Positions 52,531 to 61,215 of a stretch of DNA of 64,000 nt are shown here, one piece after another. Each line of letters opens with the position of its first letter. Position 1 is the stretch's first letter. The notes below the pieces were generated by a model, which was not told where the DNA came from, did no database searches, and saw nothing but the letters and a program-made list of their open reading frames with translations. The position numbers and the translations under genes were made by a program. This stretch comes from Methylobacillus sp. MM3 (GTDB lineage: Bacteria > Pseudomonadota > Gammaproteobacteria > Burkholderiales > Methylophilaceae), in assembly GCF_001645185.1 (NCBI RefSeq), contig NZ_LXTQ01000040.1, positions 1 to 64,000 of the forward strand. The letters run 5' to 3'.

Positions 52531-53943
52531 ATGAAACGCTACGAAGAACTGGCCGACACGATTGCGCAGTCCATACGCGAAGGCGTGCTGCGCCCCGGCG
52601 ACCGCCTGCCTTCCGTGCGCCAGACCAGCTCCAGCCGCGGCGTCAGCCCTTCCACGGTGTTCGAGGCGTATTACCTGCTGGAAGCGCGCGGCATGATTAC
52701 GGCCAGGGCGCGCTCCGGCTATTTCGTTTCGTCCGGCTCCTTGCGTTTGCAGCCGCTGCCGGAACCCGCATCAGGCATGACGGATATCCCCGCCGAGCTG
52801 GATGTGAGCGAGCTGGTGTTCGAGGTGCTCGAAGCGACGCGGGCGCGCAAGGGCGTGCCGCTCGGCTCGGCTTTTCCCAGCCCGCTGCTGTTCCCGATGG
52901 CGCGGCTGGGGCGCAGCATGGCGAGCACCGTGCAGAAGATGGACCCCTGGCGCACGGTGGAAGACCTCGGGCCGGGCGATATCGAATTGCGGCGGCAGAT
53001 CGCCTTGCGCTACATGATCGACGGCGTGCAGGTGCCGATTGAAGGCATCGTGATTACCACCGGTGCGCTGGAAGCGCTCAACCTCTGCCTCGCCGCTGTC
53101 ACCCGGCCCGGCGATACGGTGCTGATCGAGTGTCCGACTTTCTACGCGGCGCTGCAATCCATCGAGCGCAATGGCCTCAAGGCGGTGGAGGTGCCCAGCC
53201 ACCCGGTCACCGGCATCGATCTGGACGCGATGGAACGGGCGATGCAGGCGTATCGTCCCACAGCCGTATGGCTGATGACCAATTTCCAGAACCCTCAAGG
53301 CAGCCTGATGCCGGATGCGCACAAGAAACGGCTGGTCGAACTGGTCACGCGCTACCGGATTCCGCTGATCGAGGACGACGTTTACGGCGAGCTCTACTTC
53401 GGCGAAAAGCGGCCCACGCCGGCCAAGGCCTTCGATACCGAAGGCTGGGTGATGCATTGCGCGTCGTTCTCCAAATGCCTGGCGCCAGGCTATCGTGTCG
53501 GCTGGGCGGCGCCAGGGCGCTATGCGAAACAGATCGAACGGCTCAAGTTGACCACTTCGCTGGCGACTTCCATCCCTGCGCAGCAAGCCGTCGCCGCTTA
53601 TCTCGCCAAGGGTGGCTACGACCGCCACCTGCGCCAGCTGCGTCACACCCTGATGCTGCAGCAGATTCAGTATCTCGAAGCCATCGAGCGGCATTTCCCC
53701 GAAGGCACGCGCGTCAGCCGTCCGCAGGGCGGCTATTTTTTCTGGGTGCAACTGCCGGAAGGCGCCAATGCGCTGGAACTGCACCGCGCGGCGCTGGGCA
53801 ACGGCATCAGCCTCGCGCCGGGGCCGATCTTCTCGGCGCAGCGCAGCTATAACGATTACATCCGCCTCAATTACGGTCATCCCTGGGATGACCGGGTCGC
53901 GTCCGCGATGATGACATTGGGGCGATTGATCACACAGCGATAG
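52531..53943 (+). CDS. MocR-family regulator (GntR helix-turn-helix plus aminotransferase domain)
   Basis: This 470-residue protein has an N-terminal GntR winged helix (YEELADTIAQSIREGVLRPGDRLPSVRQ, SPSTVFEAYYLLEARGMI, about 1-75). A class I aminotransferase-like domain follows (about 100-465), with YLAARGV-like positions, MTNFQNPQGSLMP, IEDDVYGELYFG and the PLP lysine in HCASFSKCLAPGYRVGW. It should bind PLP and sense an amine or vitamin B6 form. A longer frame upstream overlaps the operator motif, so the ATG here is preferred. The gene precedes the sulfite/nitrite reductase operon. Confidence 0.9.
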   Translation: MKRYEELADTIAQSIREGVLRPGDRLPSVRQTSSSRGVSPSTVFEAYYLLEARGMITARARSGYFVSSGSLRLQPLPEPASGMTDIPAELDVSELVFEVLEATRARKGVPLGSAFPSPLLFPMARLGRSMASTVQKMDPWRTVEDLGPGDIELRRQIALRYMIDGVQVPIEGIVITTGALEALNLCLAAVTRPGDTVLIECPTFYAALQSIERNGLKAVEVPSHPVTGIDLDAMERAMQAYRPTAVWLMTNFQNPQGSLMPDAHKKRLVELVTRYRIPLIEDDVYGELYFGEKRPTPAKAFDTEGWVMHCASFSKCLAPGYRVGWAAPGRYAKQIERLKLTTSLATSIPAQQAVAAYLAKGGYDRHLRQLRHTLMLQQIQYLEAIERHFPEGTRVSRPQGGYFFWVQLPEGANALELHRAALGNGISLAPGPIFSAQRSYNDYIRLNYGHPWDDRVASAMMTLGRLITQR

Positions 53944-53948
53944 CGCGT

Positions 53949-53960
53949 ATCTGATACGGT
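53949..53960 (-). promoter_or_regulatory. Inverted copy of the MocR-gene motif, upstream of the reductase operon
   Basis: ATCTGATACGGT is the exact reverse complement of the 12-bp motif before the MocR gene. It starts five bases after the MocR stop codon and lies about 80 bp before the siroheme reductase ATG, a position suited to control of that operon. Its core GTATCTGATAC is itself palindromic. Confidence 0.55.
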
Positions 53961-54037
53961 ATTTATTCACAAAACTGAGCCTGTTATTCCCTTTGCATCG
54001 GATTTAAGCTCCGCCCATTGAATAAAGGTGGAGTGCC

Positions 54038-55765
54038 ATGTATCACTACGACGAACTCGATCAGGGTCTGATCGAGCAGCGCGTTGCCCAGTTTCGCGGT
54101 CAGACGCGACGCTTTCTCGACGGCAGGCTGAGCGAAGACGATTTCCGCACCCTGCGTCTGCAGAACGGCCTTTATATCCAGCGGCATTCACCTATGCTGC
54201 GTGTCGCCATCCCCTACGGCATGCTGGCGTCGTATCAGTTGCGCAAGCTGGCGGAAATTTCACGGCGCTGGGATAAGGGGTATGGGCATTTCACCACCCG
54301 TCAGAATATCCAGTTCAACTGGCCGAAACTGGAGGATGTGCCGGATATTCTGGCGGAACTTGCCACCGTGCAGATGCACGCCATCCAGACCAGCGGCAAT
54401 TGCATCCGCAACACGACGACCGATCATCTGGCTGGCGTCGCGGCCGACGAAGTCATCAACCCGCTGATCTGGTGCGAAATCATCCGGCAATGGTCGGTGC
54501 TGCATCCCGAATTCGCTTTTTTGCCGCGAAAATTCAAGATCGCGGTGAGCGGTGCGGCAACAGACCGTGCCGCCGTCGGCGTCCACGATATCGGCCTGCA
54601 GGCCATGGAGCAGGAGGGCGAGGTTGGATTTCGCGTCTGGGTCGGCGGCGGTCTGGGCCGCACGCCACTGGTGGGGCATTCCATCAAGCCCTTCGTGCGC
54701 TGGCAGGATCTGCTTACGTATTTGCAGGCCGTTCTGCGCATCTACAACCTGCATGGCCGCCGCGACAACAAGTACAAGGCGCGCATCAAGATCCTGGTGA
54801 AGGATCTTACGCCGGCGGTTTTCGCACAGGAAGTCGAGACACTCTGGCAACGCATCAAGGACGGTCCGGATACGATCACCCAAGCGCAACTACAACGCAT
54901 CGCGCATCTTTTTACATGGCCGGAGTACGAGGCGCTGGAAGATGAGCACGCCGGAGTTCCTGCAACAAGCAACCGCGCGTTTGCCCGCTGGCTGCGCAGC
55001 AACGTGCACAAGCACAAGCAGCCGGGCTATGCCGCGGTCAGCGTGTCGCTCAAGGCCACTGGTCCGGCGCCGGGCGATATTACGGCGGAACAGATGGAAT
55101 GCGTGGCGGAGCTTGCCGACCGCTACAGCTTTGGCGAGCTGCGCGTTTCGCATGAGCAGAATCTGGTGCTGGCCGATGTGCGCCAGCGGGATTTGTTCGC
55201 GTTATGGCAAGCATTGGATGGGTCAGGGCTCGCGACTCCCAACATCGGCCTGCTGACCAATATCGTCTCGTGCCCCGGTGGCGATTACTGCAGCCTGGCG
55301 AATGCGGCTTCCATTCCGGTAGCACGGGCTATTCAGCAGCAGTTCGACGATCTCGATTACCTGCATGACATCGGCCCGCTCGACCTCAATATCTCCGGTT
55401 GCATGAACGCGTGCAGTCATCATCATATCGGCCATATCGGCATTCTCGGCGTCGATAAAAACGGCCAGGAGTGGTATCAGGTGACACTGGGCGGCCGGCA
55501 GAACGGCGCGAATCAAGGCCGGGTAGGGCGCGTTGGCGCGGGCGGGGCCCTGCTGGGACGGGTCATCGGCCCGGCATTCGCGCGAGCGCAAATCCCGGAA
55601 GTGGTTCAAAAACTCGTTACGACCTACCTGCAATTGCGGGACAGCGAAAATGAGCATTTCATCGACGTGGTTGAGCGCCTGGGCATCGAGTCCTTCAAGC
55701 AGGCTGTCTATGCGAAACACGCCGAGCCCGATGACCAAAAAGCGAAGGAAATGGCCCATGCCTGA
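54038..55765 (+). CDS. Siroheme [4Fe-4S] nitrite/sulfite reductase
   Basis: This 575-residue enzyme is of the CysI/NirA group and makes a six-electron reduction of sulfite or nitrite in the cytoplasm. It has the two half-domains: GHFTTRQNIQFNWPKLEDVPDIL with TSGNCIRNTTTDHLAG in the first, and the cluster/siroheme ligands TNIVSCPGGDYCSLANA (C-x5-C) and LDLNISGCMNACSHHHIGHIGI (C-x3-C) in the second. Sequence alone does not settle sulfite versus nitrite; the DUF934 neighbour favours assimilatory sulfite reduction. It overlaps the next gene by eight bases. Confidence 0.92.
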   Translation: MYHYDELDQGLIEQRVAQFRGQTRRFLDGRLSEDDFRTLRLQNGLYIQRHSPMLRVAIPYGMLASYQLRKLAEISRRWDKGYGHFTTRQNIQFNWPKLEDVPDILAELATVQMHAIQTSGNCIRNTTTDHLAGVAADEVINPLIWCEIIRQWSVLHPEFAFLPRKFKIAVSGAATDRAAVGVHDIGLQAMEQEGEVGFRVWVGGGLGRTPLVGHSIKPFVRWQDLLTYLQAVLRIYNLHGRRDNKYKARIKILVKDLTPAVFAQEVETLWQRIKDGPDTITQAQLQRIAHLFTWPEYEALEDEHAGVPATSNRAFARWLRSNVHKHKQPGYAAVSVSLKATGPAPGDITAEQMECVAELADRYSFGELRVSHEQNLVLADVRQRDLFALWQALDGSGLATPNIGLLTNIVSCPGGDYCSLANAASIPVARAIQQQFDDLDYLHDIGPLDLNISGCMNACSHHHIGHIGILGVDKNGQEWYQVTLGGRQNGANQGRVGRVGAGGALLGRVIGPAFARAQIPEVVQKLVTTYLQLRDSENEHFIDVVERLGIESFKQAVYAKHAEPDDQKAKEMAHA

Positions 55766-56276
55766 GTCTGCTGCCAGCAAGCTCATTCGCAACGGACAGC
55801 TGGAAGATAACCCATGGCGACTTTACCAGCCTGATCCGGCCGCAGGATGCGCTCTTCCCCCCGACACCCCCGGATGGATGATCGAGCTGTCGTCATGGAA
55901 AGAGTTGCTCCATGCCCAACCCGGGAGAAAGTGCCCGGTCGGCATCGTGATGCCTTCCGATGGCGATTGCAGCGATCTCATGCTGGATGCCGAAGCATTG
56001 CATGCTCGCAAGGATGTGGCGTTCATCGCCATTCAATTTTTGCAGTATGGCGATGGCCGCGGTTACTCGCTGGCATGGATGCTGCGCCAGGAATACGGGT
56101 GGAGCGGCGAGTTGAGAGCCGTTGGAGATGTGCTCATCGATACCGTGCACTATCTCGCCCGCTGCGGATTCACCAGTTTCGTTATGAAACCGGGCCATGA
56201 TCCGGCGCTTGCCCTTGAATCGTTGCGCGCGTTTTCGGGCCATTACCAGCCGGGATATGCCAATTCGGTTGCGTGA
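55758..56276 (+). CDS. DUF934 protein, sulfite reductase-associated
   Basis: This 172-residue protein belongs to DUF934, found next to CysI-type reductases in beta- and gammaproteobacteria. Family features are GIVMPSDGDCSDLMLDAEAL, GYSLAWMLRQEYGWSGELRAVGDVLIDTVHYLARCGF and an end SGHYQPGYA. Its function is not established; partner or electron-transfer roles are proposed. The ATG lies inside the last codons of the reductase gene, showing translational coupling. A longer upstream frame is inside the reductase gene. Confidence 0.9.
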   Translation: MPESAASKLIRNGQLEDNPWRLYQPDPAAGCALPPDTPGWMIELSSWKELLHAQPGRKCPVGIVMPSDGDCSDLMLDAEALHARKDVAFIAIQFLQYGDGRGYSLAWMLRQEYGWSGELRAVGDVLIDTVHYLARCGFTSFVMKPGHDPALALESLRAFSGHYQPGYANSVA

Positions 56277-56331
56277 AATCCCGGTGCATTTTGCAAGGAC
56301 CTGCAAGCGGTAACCTCTGTAAAATGCAGCG

Positions 56332-56562
56332 ATGGATGCAATCAAAAAGCCGGAAAACCGCCCCAGCCTGGAAGGCGTCACGCTTGAAATGATCGTCACG
56401 CACCTGTCTGAAAGCATGGGGTGGGAGGCCATGGCAGCCGCTGTTCCGGTGCGCTGTTTTACGCATGATCCCAGCATCAAATCCAGCTTGAAGTTCTTGC
56501 GCCGGACGCCCTGGGCAAGAGCGAAGGTGGAGCAGTTGTATTTGTGGCAGGTGCGCAAGTGA
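56332..56562 (+). CDS. VF530 family DNA-binding protein
   Basis: This 76-residue protein belongs to the VF530 (DUF2132) family: [14 protein letters not shown]-like [44 protein letters not shown]-like [20 protein letters not shown], then KVEQLYLW. A structure of a family member shows a small helical fold that binds double-stranded DNA. It follows DUF934 with a 55-base gap and precedes a terminator. Confidence 0.9.
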   Translation: [76 protein letters not shown]

Positions 56563-56584
56563 TGGGGGCGCCGTAATCCGACAA

Positions 56585-56618
56585 AACAATGGCCGCAGGA
56601 GCGGCCATTGTTTTTATT
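56585..56618. terminator. Terminator between the VF530 and doxX genes
   Basis: AACAATGGCCGC and GCGGCCATTGTT form a 12-bp stem followed by TTTTATT on the plus strand. It lies between convergent genes. Confidence 0.9.
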
Positions 56619-56646
56619 ACTTTTCAGTGTTGAAGCGCCCGCGGCT

Positions 56647-57045
56647 TTAATTCTTCGCCAGACTCAGCTTGCCACTGCCGTGTACGACCACGAACAGCAA
56701 GCCGCCCATGATGGAAATGTTCTTCATGAACATGATCATCTGGATTTGCGCCTGATCTGCCGGTACGGACCAGAAATTGTGGAACAGCAGCGCGGCTAGC
56801 GCGGTGAACACAAGTAGCGCGACAGCGCCCCAGCGTGCGCGCCAGCCCAGTACCAGCATCAGGCCACCGCCGATTTCCACAATGATCGCGACGATTGCCA
56901 ACAGTTGTGGTGTTGGCAAGCCCTGGCTGGCGATATAGCCAACGGTGCCGTCAAAGCCGGCTATCTTGCTGAAGCCCGAGAGTATGAAGATCAGTGCAAT
57001 CAGAATCCGGCCAGTAAGCGAGCCGTAGCGGTTCAGTACATTCAT
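56647..57045 (-). CDS. DoxX family membrane protein
   Basis: This 132-residue protein has four helices (about 10-24, 45-66, 72-90, 105-124) and the DoxX signature RILIALIFILSGFSKIAGFDGTV, then GLPTPQLLAIVAIIVEIGGGLMLVLGWRARWGAV. DoxX proteins are linked to redox or thiosulfate metabolism. It is the third gene of an azoR-pirin-doxX operon, 44 bases after pirin, with an AAGGGGAAA ribosome site. Confidence 0.92.
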   Translation of the reverse strand: MNVLNRYGSLTGRILIALIFILSGFSKIAGFDGTVGYIASQGLPTPQLLAIVAIIVEIGGGLMLVLGWRARWGAVALLVFTALAALLFHNFWSVPADQAQIQMIMFMKNISIMGGLLFVVVHGSGKLSLAKN

Positions 57046-57089
57046 GTGGTTTCCCCTTTGTTGACGTTAAAAAAGTGTGTTGTTGCGCA

Positions 57090-57977
57090 TCAAGCGGCCA
57101 GGCGGCCTTCGCGAAAATCGTTGATGGCCTGAAAAATCTCGTCCTGCGTGTTCATTACGAACGGGCCGTATTGCACGATAGGTTCGCGCAGCGGGCGTCC
57201 GGCAATCAGCAACACGCGTGACGGCGCGTCGGCATGGATAATCACGCCGTCGCTTTCGGCATCGTTGGCCAGGATAGCCATCTGCTGCTGCGGCGCCTGC
57301 CTGTCGCCAATACGGATTTCGCCGCGATACACATACACGAAGGCATTGAACTCGGGGGCCAGCGATTGCGCGAAGCGGGTGCCGGCTGGCAGATGCAGGT
57401 CGAGGTAGAGCGGTTCCGTGGTTTCGCGCTGCACGGCGCCGTCCACGTCGCAGCTGGCACCGGCAATCACGCGCACCGTCACGCCCTCGGGCGTGAGGAA
57501 CTGCGGGATTTCCGAACGCTGGATGTCGCGGTACCACGGCGCGGTCATCTTGTCCCTGGCCGACAGGTTCAGCCACAACTGAAAGCCTTCCATGCGCCCT
57601 TCCTGTTGCTCCGGCAACTCGGAGTGGATGACTCCACGGCCCGCCGTCATCCATTGCACGCCGCCATTTTCGAGCAGCCCTTCGTTTCCGGCGCTGTCGC
57701 GGTGGCGCATGCGGCCATCGAGCATGTAAGTGACGGTTTCGAAGCCGCGGTGCGGATGGTCGGGAAAGCCGCCGATGTAGTCGTCCGGATTGTCGGCTCC
57801 AAAGGCGTCGAGCATCAGGAAAGGGTCGAGACGGCGTTGCAGCGGCTGCGTCAGTACGCGCGTCAGCTTGACCCCGGCCCCGTCCGAGGTGGGCCGGCCG
57901 ATGACAAGCTGCTCGATGGTGCGGGACCGTGCGACGATGTCCGTCCTGATGTCGGTGGTAATGTCATGGGTGGACAT
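57090..57977 (-). CDS. Pirin family protein
   Basis: This 295-residue bicupin has the pirin signature: GFPDHPHRGFETVTYMLDG (metal-binding His and His) and WMTAGRGVIHSELPE (His and Glu) in the N-terminal cupin, then a C-terminal cupin with AFVYVYRGEIRIGD. Bacterial pirins can oxidise flavonols such as quercetin or act as redox regulators. It lies 14 bases after azoR. The operon context suggests quinone or aromatic stress. Confidence 0.93.
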   Translation of the reverse strand: MSTHDITTDIRTDIVARSRTIEQLVIGRPTSDGAGVKLTRVLTQPLQRRLDPFLMLDAFGADNPDDYIGGFPDHPHRGFETVTYMLDGRMRHRDSAGNEGLLENGGVQWMTAGRGVIHSELPEQQEGRMEGFQLWLNLSARDKMTAPWYRDIQRSEIPQFLTPEGVTVRVIAGASCDVDGAVQRETTEPLYLDLHLPAGTRFAQSLAPEFNAFVYVYRGEIRIGDRQAPQQQMAILANDAESDGVIIHADAPSRVLLIAGRPLREPIVQYGPFVMNTQDEIFQAINDFREGRLAA

Positions 57978-57991
57978 GATGTTCTCCCTTT

Positions 57992-58594
57992 TTAAGCCAA
58001 TACGGCTTGCTCGATCTGGGCATAAGCCTGCTCCAGGCTATCCCTCTCTGCATCGGGGCCCATCGACAAGCCTTCCGCGTATACGAACTGCACGTCGGTT
58101 ATGCCGACAAACCCAAGGAAAGTCTGCAGATACGGCGTCAGTGAATCGGTGGGCGAATTGCGATGTATCCCGCCGCGCGTCTGGACGACGACAGCCTTCT
58201 TGCCCTTGAGCAATCCCTCGGGGCCTTGCTCGGTGTAGCGGAAGGTCACGCCGGCGCGCGAGATGGCGTCGATCCAGTTCTTGAGCTGGGCGGGCACGCT
58301 GAAGTTGTACATCGGCACGCCGAGCACCAGCACGTCCGCCGCCTGGATTTCCGCGATCAGCGCATCGTCCAGCGCAACGCGCGCCTGCTGCTCCGGCGTG
58401 CGCGCTTCGGCGGGGGTGAATAGCGCATTCAATGCCGTTTCGTCCAGCATGGGGTGCGGCGTGCGGCCGAGGTCGCGCACGGTGACAGCGGCAGCCGGTT
58501 GATGGGCGCGCAGTTGTTCGACGGTAGCATCAGCAAGGCGTGTGGAATAGGAATTACCGGCGCGGGCGCTGGAATTGATTTGCAGAATGTTCAT
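57992..58594 (-). CDS. azoR: FMN-dependent NADH azoreductase/quinone reductase AzoR
   Basis: This 200-residue flavodoxin-fold enzyme reduces azo dyes and quinones with NADH. The FMN-binding segments are visible: [20 protein letters not shown] at the start, [20 protein letters not shown] (about 92-112) and [13 protein letters not shown]. Length fits the family. It leads the azoR-pirin-doxX operon and is divergent from a LysR gene, a common arrangement for quinone-responsive control. Confidence 0.95.
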   Translation of the reverse strand: MNILQINSSARAGNSYSTRLADATVEQLRAHQPAAAVTVRDLGRTPHPMLDETALNALFTPAEARTPEQQARVALDDALIAEIQAADVLVLGVPMYNFSVPAQLKNWIDAISRAGVTFRYTEQGPEGLLKGKKAVVVQTRGGIHRNSPTDSLTPYLQTFLGFVGITDVQFVYAEGLSMGPDAERDSLEQAYAQIEQAVLA

Positions 58595-58692
58595 GATGGC
58601 TCTCCTTTTGATGGATGAATGACGGTGATGCGATGGGAGACACTTTAACTATTCCACAATCGTTTATTAAGCCGGTATAGTGAACAATACTG

Positions 58693-58706
58693 TTCCATAA
58701 ATGGAA
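58693..58706. promoter_or_regulatory. Palindrome TTCCATAAATGGAA between azoR and its LysR gene
   Basis: TTCCAT and ATGGAA flank a two-base centre, nine bases before the LysR start codon and about 100 bp upstream of azoR. A GTAT...ATAC pair lies just to its left. It is a candidate LysR binding site for both genes. Confidence 0.55.
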
Positions 58707-58714
58707 ATATCATT

Positions 58715-59677
58715 ATGCACATCGATCCCAACGATCTTCTTCTTTTTGCACGCGTCGTGGATGAGGGCAGCTTCAGTCGCGCCGCCGAGCGGCTGGACGT
58801 GCCGAAATCGACGCTGTCGCGCAGGCTGTCGATGCTGGAAGCGCAGTTGGGCGAGCGCTTGCTGCTGCGTACGACGCGCAAGCTCACCGTCACGGATTTC
58901 GGCCAGGCTGTGCTGACACATGCCCATCAAGTCACGGCGGAGGTGGAGTCCGCCATGGCGCTCACCCAGCATCGCCAGGCGCAGCCCAGCGGACGCTTGC
59001 GGATTTCGATGCCCGGTGATCTTGCCGATGATGTGATCGGGACAATGCTGGCCGAGTTTGTGGCCAGATACCCGGCCATTGCGCTCGATGTCGATATTTC
59101 GCCGCGGCGCGTGGATCTGATCGGTGAAAACTTCGACCTGGCGATCCGCATGGGCGACTTGCCGGATGATGCCTCGCTCGCTGCACGCCGCATCGCCACT
59201 TTCACCATCGGTTTGTATGCCTCGCCGGATTACATCAAGCGTCGCGGCATGCCCTCCGAGCCCGAGGCGTTGATGGAGCACGATGCCTTGCACCTGATGG
59301 CGCGTAACGGCGAACCTATCCCGTGGCGGCTCAGCCGGGACAAGATGCAGTGGGATGGCAATCCCCCCGGCCGCGCCGCCGCCAACTCGCCGGGCCTGCT
59401 GTTGCGGCTGGCGCTTTCCGGTACCGGCATCGCCATTCTTTCGGATCACTACGCGGAACCGCACATGAGAGCCAGCAAGCTGGTTCCGGTGCTTGAAGAC
59501 TGGAAACTGCCCAGCGTGACATGCTGGGCAGTTTTTCCAGGCCGCCGCCTGATGCCGGCCCGCACGCGGGTGTTCCTGGATGCGCTGCAGGAAGATTTTG
59601 AGAAACGCTGCCCGGCGGCCAGGGCGCAAATCGAACAAACCAGGCAGGCGCTCAGCAGTAGAGTCGGGAACGAATGA
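58715..59677 (+). CDS. LysR-family regulator of the azoR operon
   Basis: This 320-residue protein has an N-terminal winged helix (LLLFARVVDEGSFSRAAERLDVPKSTLSRRLSMLEAQLGERLL, about 8-50, quoted by ends) and a substrate-binding domain (about 90-300) with GRLRISMPGDLADDVIG and TGIAILSDHYAEP. It is most like AaeR/YhcS-type regulators of aromatic compounds. It is divergent from azoR-pirin-doxX, so it probably controls that operon and itself. Confidence 0.92.
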   Translation: MHIDPNDLLLFARVVDEGSFSRAAERLDVPKSTLSRRLSMLEAQLGERLLLRTTRKLTVTDFGQAVLTHAHQVTAEVESAMALTQHRQAQPSGRLRISMPGDLADDVIGTMLAEFVARYPAIALDVDISPRRVDLIGENFDLAIRMGDLPDDASLAARRIATFTIGLYASPDYIKRRGMPSEPEALMEHDALHLMARNGEPIPWRLSRDKMQWDGNPPGRAAANSPGLLLRLALSGTGIAILSDHYAEPHMRASKLVPVLEDWKLPSVTCWAVFPGRRLMPARTRVFLDALQEDFEKRCPAARAQIEQTRQALSSRVGNE

Positions 59678-59727
59678 ATCAGCATTCAAGTTGTCTATTG
59701 TTATATAGACGACGACAATGACTTGTC

Positions 59728-60210
59728 ATGAGAACGCTATTTGTCATTTTGATGTTGCTGATCCCGCTGCCAGGACTGGCCGATATCTATAAATGCAAAG
59801 ATTCCCGGCAGATGATGGTCTATCAGGACACGCCCTGTGCCACCCGGACGATAGGCACGTTAAAACCTGTGCCCGCTCCATCGGACAAGGATGTCACGGA
59901 AGCGCGGCGCAATCTTGAGCGCACGCTGCAGGAAAATCGCTACTACGAGCAGTTGCGGCGGCAGGAGCTGGCGAAGAAGCAGGAAGAGCAACGCCTCCTC
60001 GAAGCCCAGGAGCTGCGTGAGCGGGAGCTGATGGCCGCTGAGGCGTATCAGGATGAAAATACACGCTACTATCCGCTCTATGCTCCCGGTTTCGGGCATG
60101 AACCGTTTGCCCGAAGACATCGCCATCCCCATGGCAACCTCGATCCGATCAAGCCGATACCAAGAAGGCCTTGCGTAATCGGTTTCGTCGGAGACACAAG
60201 CTGCCGCTAA
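59728..60210 (+). CDS. DUF4124-domain exported protein
   Basis: This 160-residue protein has a signal peptide (LFVILMLLIPLPGLA) followed directly by a DUF4124 motif: DIYKCKDSRQMMVYQDTPC, with the two Cys typical of that domain. A Glu/Arg/Leu-rich helix (about 58-110) follows, then a His/Pro/Arg-rich tail with two more cysteines (RRPCVIGFVGDTSCR). Function is unknown; a periplasmic place is likely. It is a single gene with its own terminator. Confidence 0.8.
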   Translation: MRTLFVILMLLIPLPGLADIYKCKDSRQMMVYQDTPCATRTIGTLKPVPAPSDKDVTEARRNLERTLQENRYYEQLRRQELAKKQEEQRLLEAQELRERELMAAEAYQDENTRYYPLYAPGFGHEPFARRHRHPHGNLDPIKPIPRRPCVIGFVGDTSCR

Positions 60211-60238
60211 TCGGATATTGAAACATTGAAGTAAAAAT

Positions 60239-60259
60239 GCCCGCATTTGCGGGCTTTTT
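60239..60259 (+). terminator. Terminator of the DUF4124 gene
   Basis: GCCCGCA and TGCGGGC form a 7-bp stem with a two-base centre, then TTTTT. Confidence 0.85.
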
Positions 60260-60398
60260 GTTTTTGAAACTGAATGGGCTTTCCGGCCGGCGACGCATGG
60301 CGGCATGAAGATTGCTCAATTTTTCATTGAGCACAATTTCCTTAACACACAGCGCGTAGGCTGGCGTCGTTGATCATCGTGTGAATCAGGAGGTAACC

Positions 60399-61106
60399 AT
60401 GAAAAAACAGATCAAAGTCTGGTCGCCCTGGGTAAGGCTGATGCACTGGGGGCTGGCCGTTTCGTTCAGCATCGCCTATTACACCCGCGATTCGGAACTG
60501 GACCGCGACATCCATATTTATGCCGGTTATGTCGTTGGCAGCATCGTTCTCGCTCGACTGCTTTTCGGCTTTTTTGCGCGCGATCACGCCTCATTTTGGA
60601 ACTTCCCGCCCAATCTTGTGGCGGCATTCGGCTATGTGAAAAGCCTCGTTTACGGAAAAGCCCGGCGCTATGTCGGCCATAATCCGGCGGGAGCGATGGC
60701 GATTTATGCGCTGCTGGCTGTCAGCCTGGCGACTGTCCTTACCGGATACATGAGCCTCAATTCCATCCTGCTGCCTTTTGGCATCGGTGGCGACGAAACG
60801 GCCGGCCAGTGGCATGGCGTGTTGTCCACGCTGCTGGTCATGCTGGTCGGTATGCATCTGACCGGGGTCATCGTCGGCAGCCTGGTTCATCGGGAAAACC
60901 TGATCCGGTCGATGCTCACCGGGCTCAAGCCGGTGCGTACGCAAAGTCATAGCGATTGGGATGTCGGGGATATCCTGGTGAAGGTCGCGATGAGTACTTT
61001 CTTCGTGATCCTGCGGGTTATCGATTTCTTTATACGCATTCTGGGCGGCAAGGGTGTCATTTTCGGTCCACGGCAATCGCACTGGCACTGGCGGCCGCAT
61101 GCGTAG
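60399..61106 (+). CDS. Cytochrome b561-like membrane protein (Ni/Fe-hydrogenase b-subunit type)
   Basis: This 235-residue protein starts KVWSPWVRLMHWGLAVSFSIAYYT, the first heme-binding helix of this cytochrome b group. It continues with DIHIYAGYVVGSIVLARLLFGF, AIYALLAVSLATVLTGYM and TLLVMLVGMHLTGVIVGSLVH, which give His pairs in four helices. The soluble C-terminal part (about 175-235) ends HWHWRPHA. It should move electrons between a periplasmic donor and quinones. AGGAGGT five bases before the ATG fixes the start. Confidence 0.88.
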   Translation: MKKQIKVWSPWVRLMHWGLAVSFSIAYYTRDSELDRDIHIYAGYVVGSIVLARLLFGFFARDHASFWNFPPNLVAAFGYVKSLVYGKARRYVGHNPAGAMAIYALLAVSLATVLTGYMSLNSILLPFGIGGDETAGQWHGVLSTLLVMLVGMHLTGVIVGSLVHRENLIRSMLTGLKPVRTQSHSDWDVGDILVKVAMSTFFVILRVIDFFIRILGGKGVIFGPRQSHWHWRPHA

Positions 61107-61182
61107 CTGGTTCTGCCATGAAAAAATGCGGCCTTCGTCGAAAACCGCGACATTTCCTGACAGAACAGGTGTTTAGCTACCA

Positions 61183-61204
61183 CCTTGGCCTGATACGGCC
61201 AAGG
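61183..61204. terminator. Hairpin between convergent genes
   Basis: CCTTGGCC and GGCCAAGG form a perfect 8-bp stem with a 6-base loop, 12 bases before the quinone oxidoreductase stop. No T run is present, so it may be a weak or factor-dependent stop. Confidence 0.5.
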
Positions 61205-61215
61205 GTAGTGCCCCG

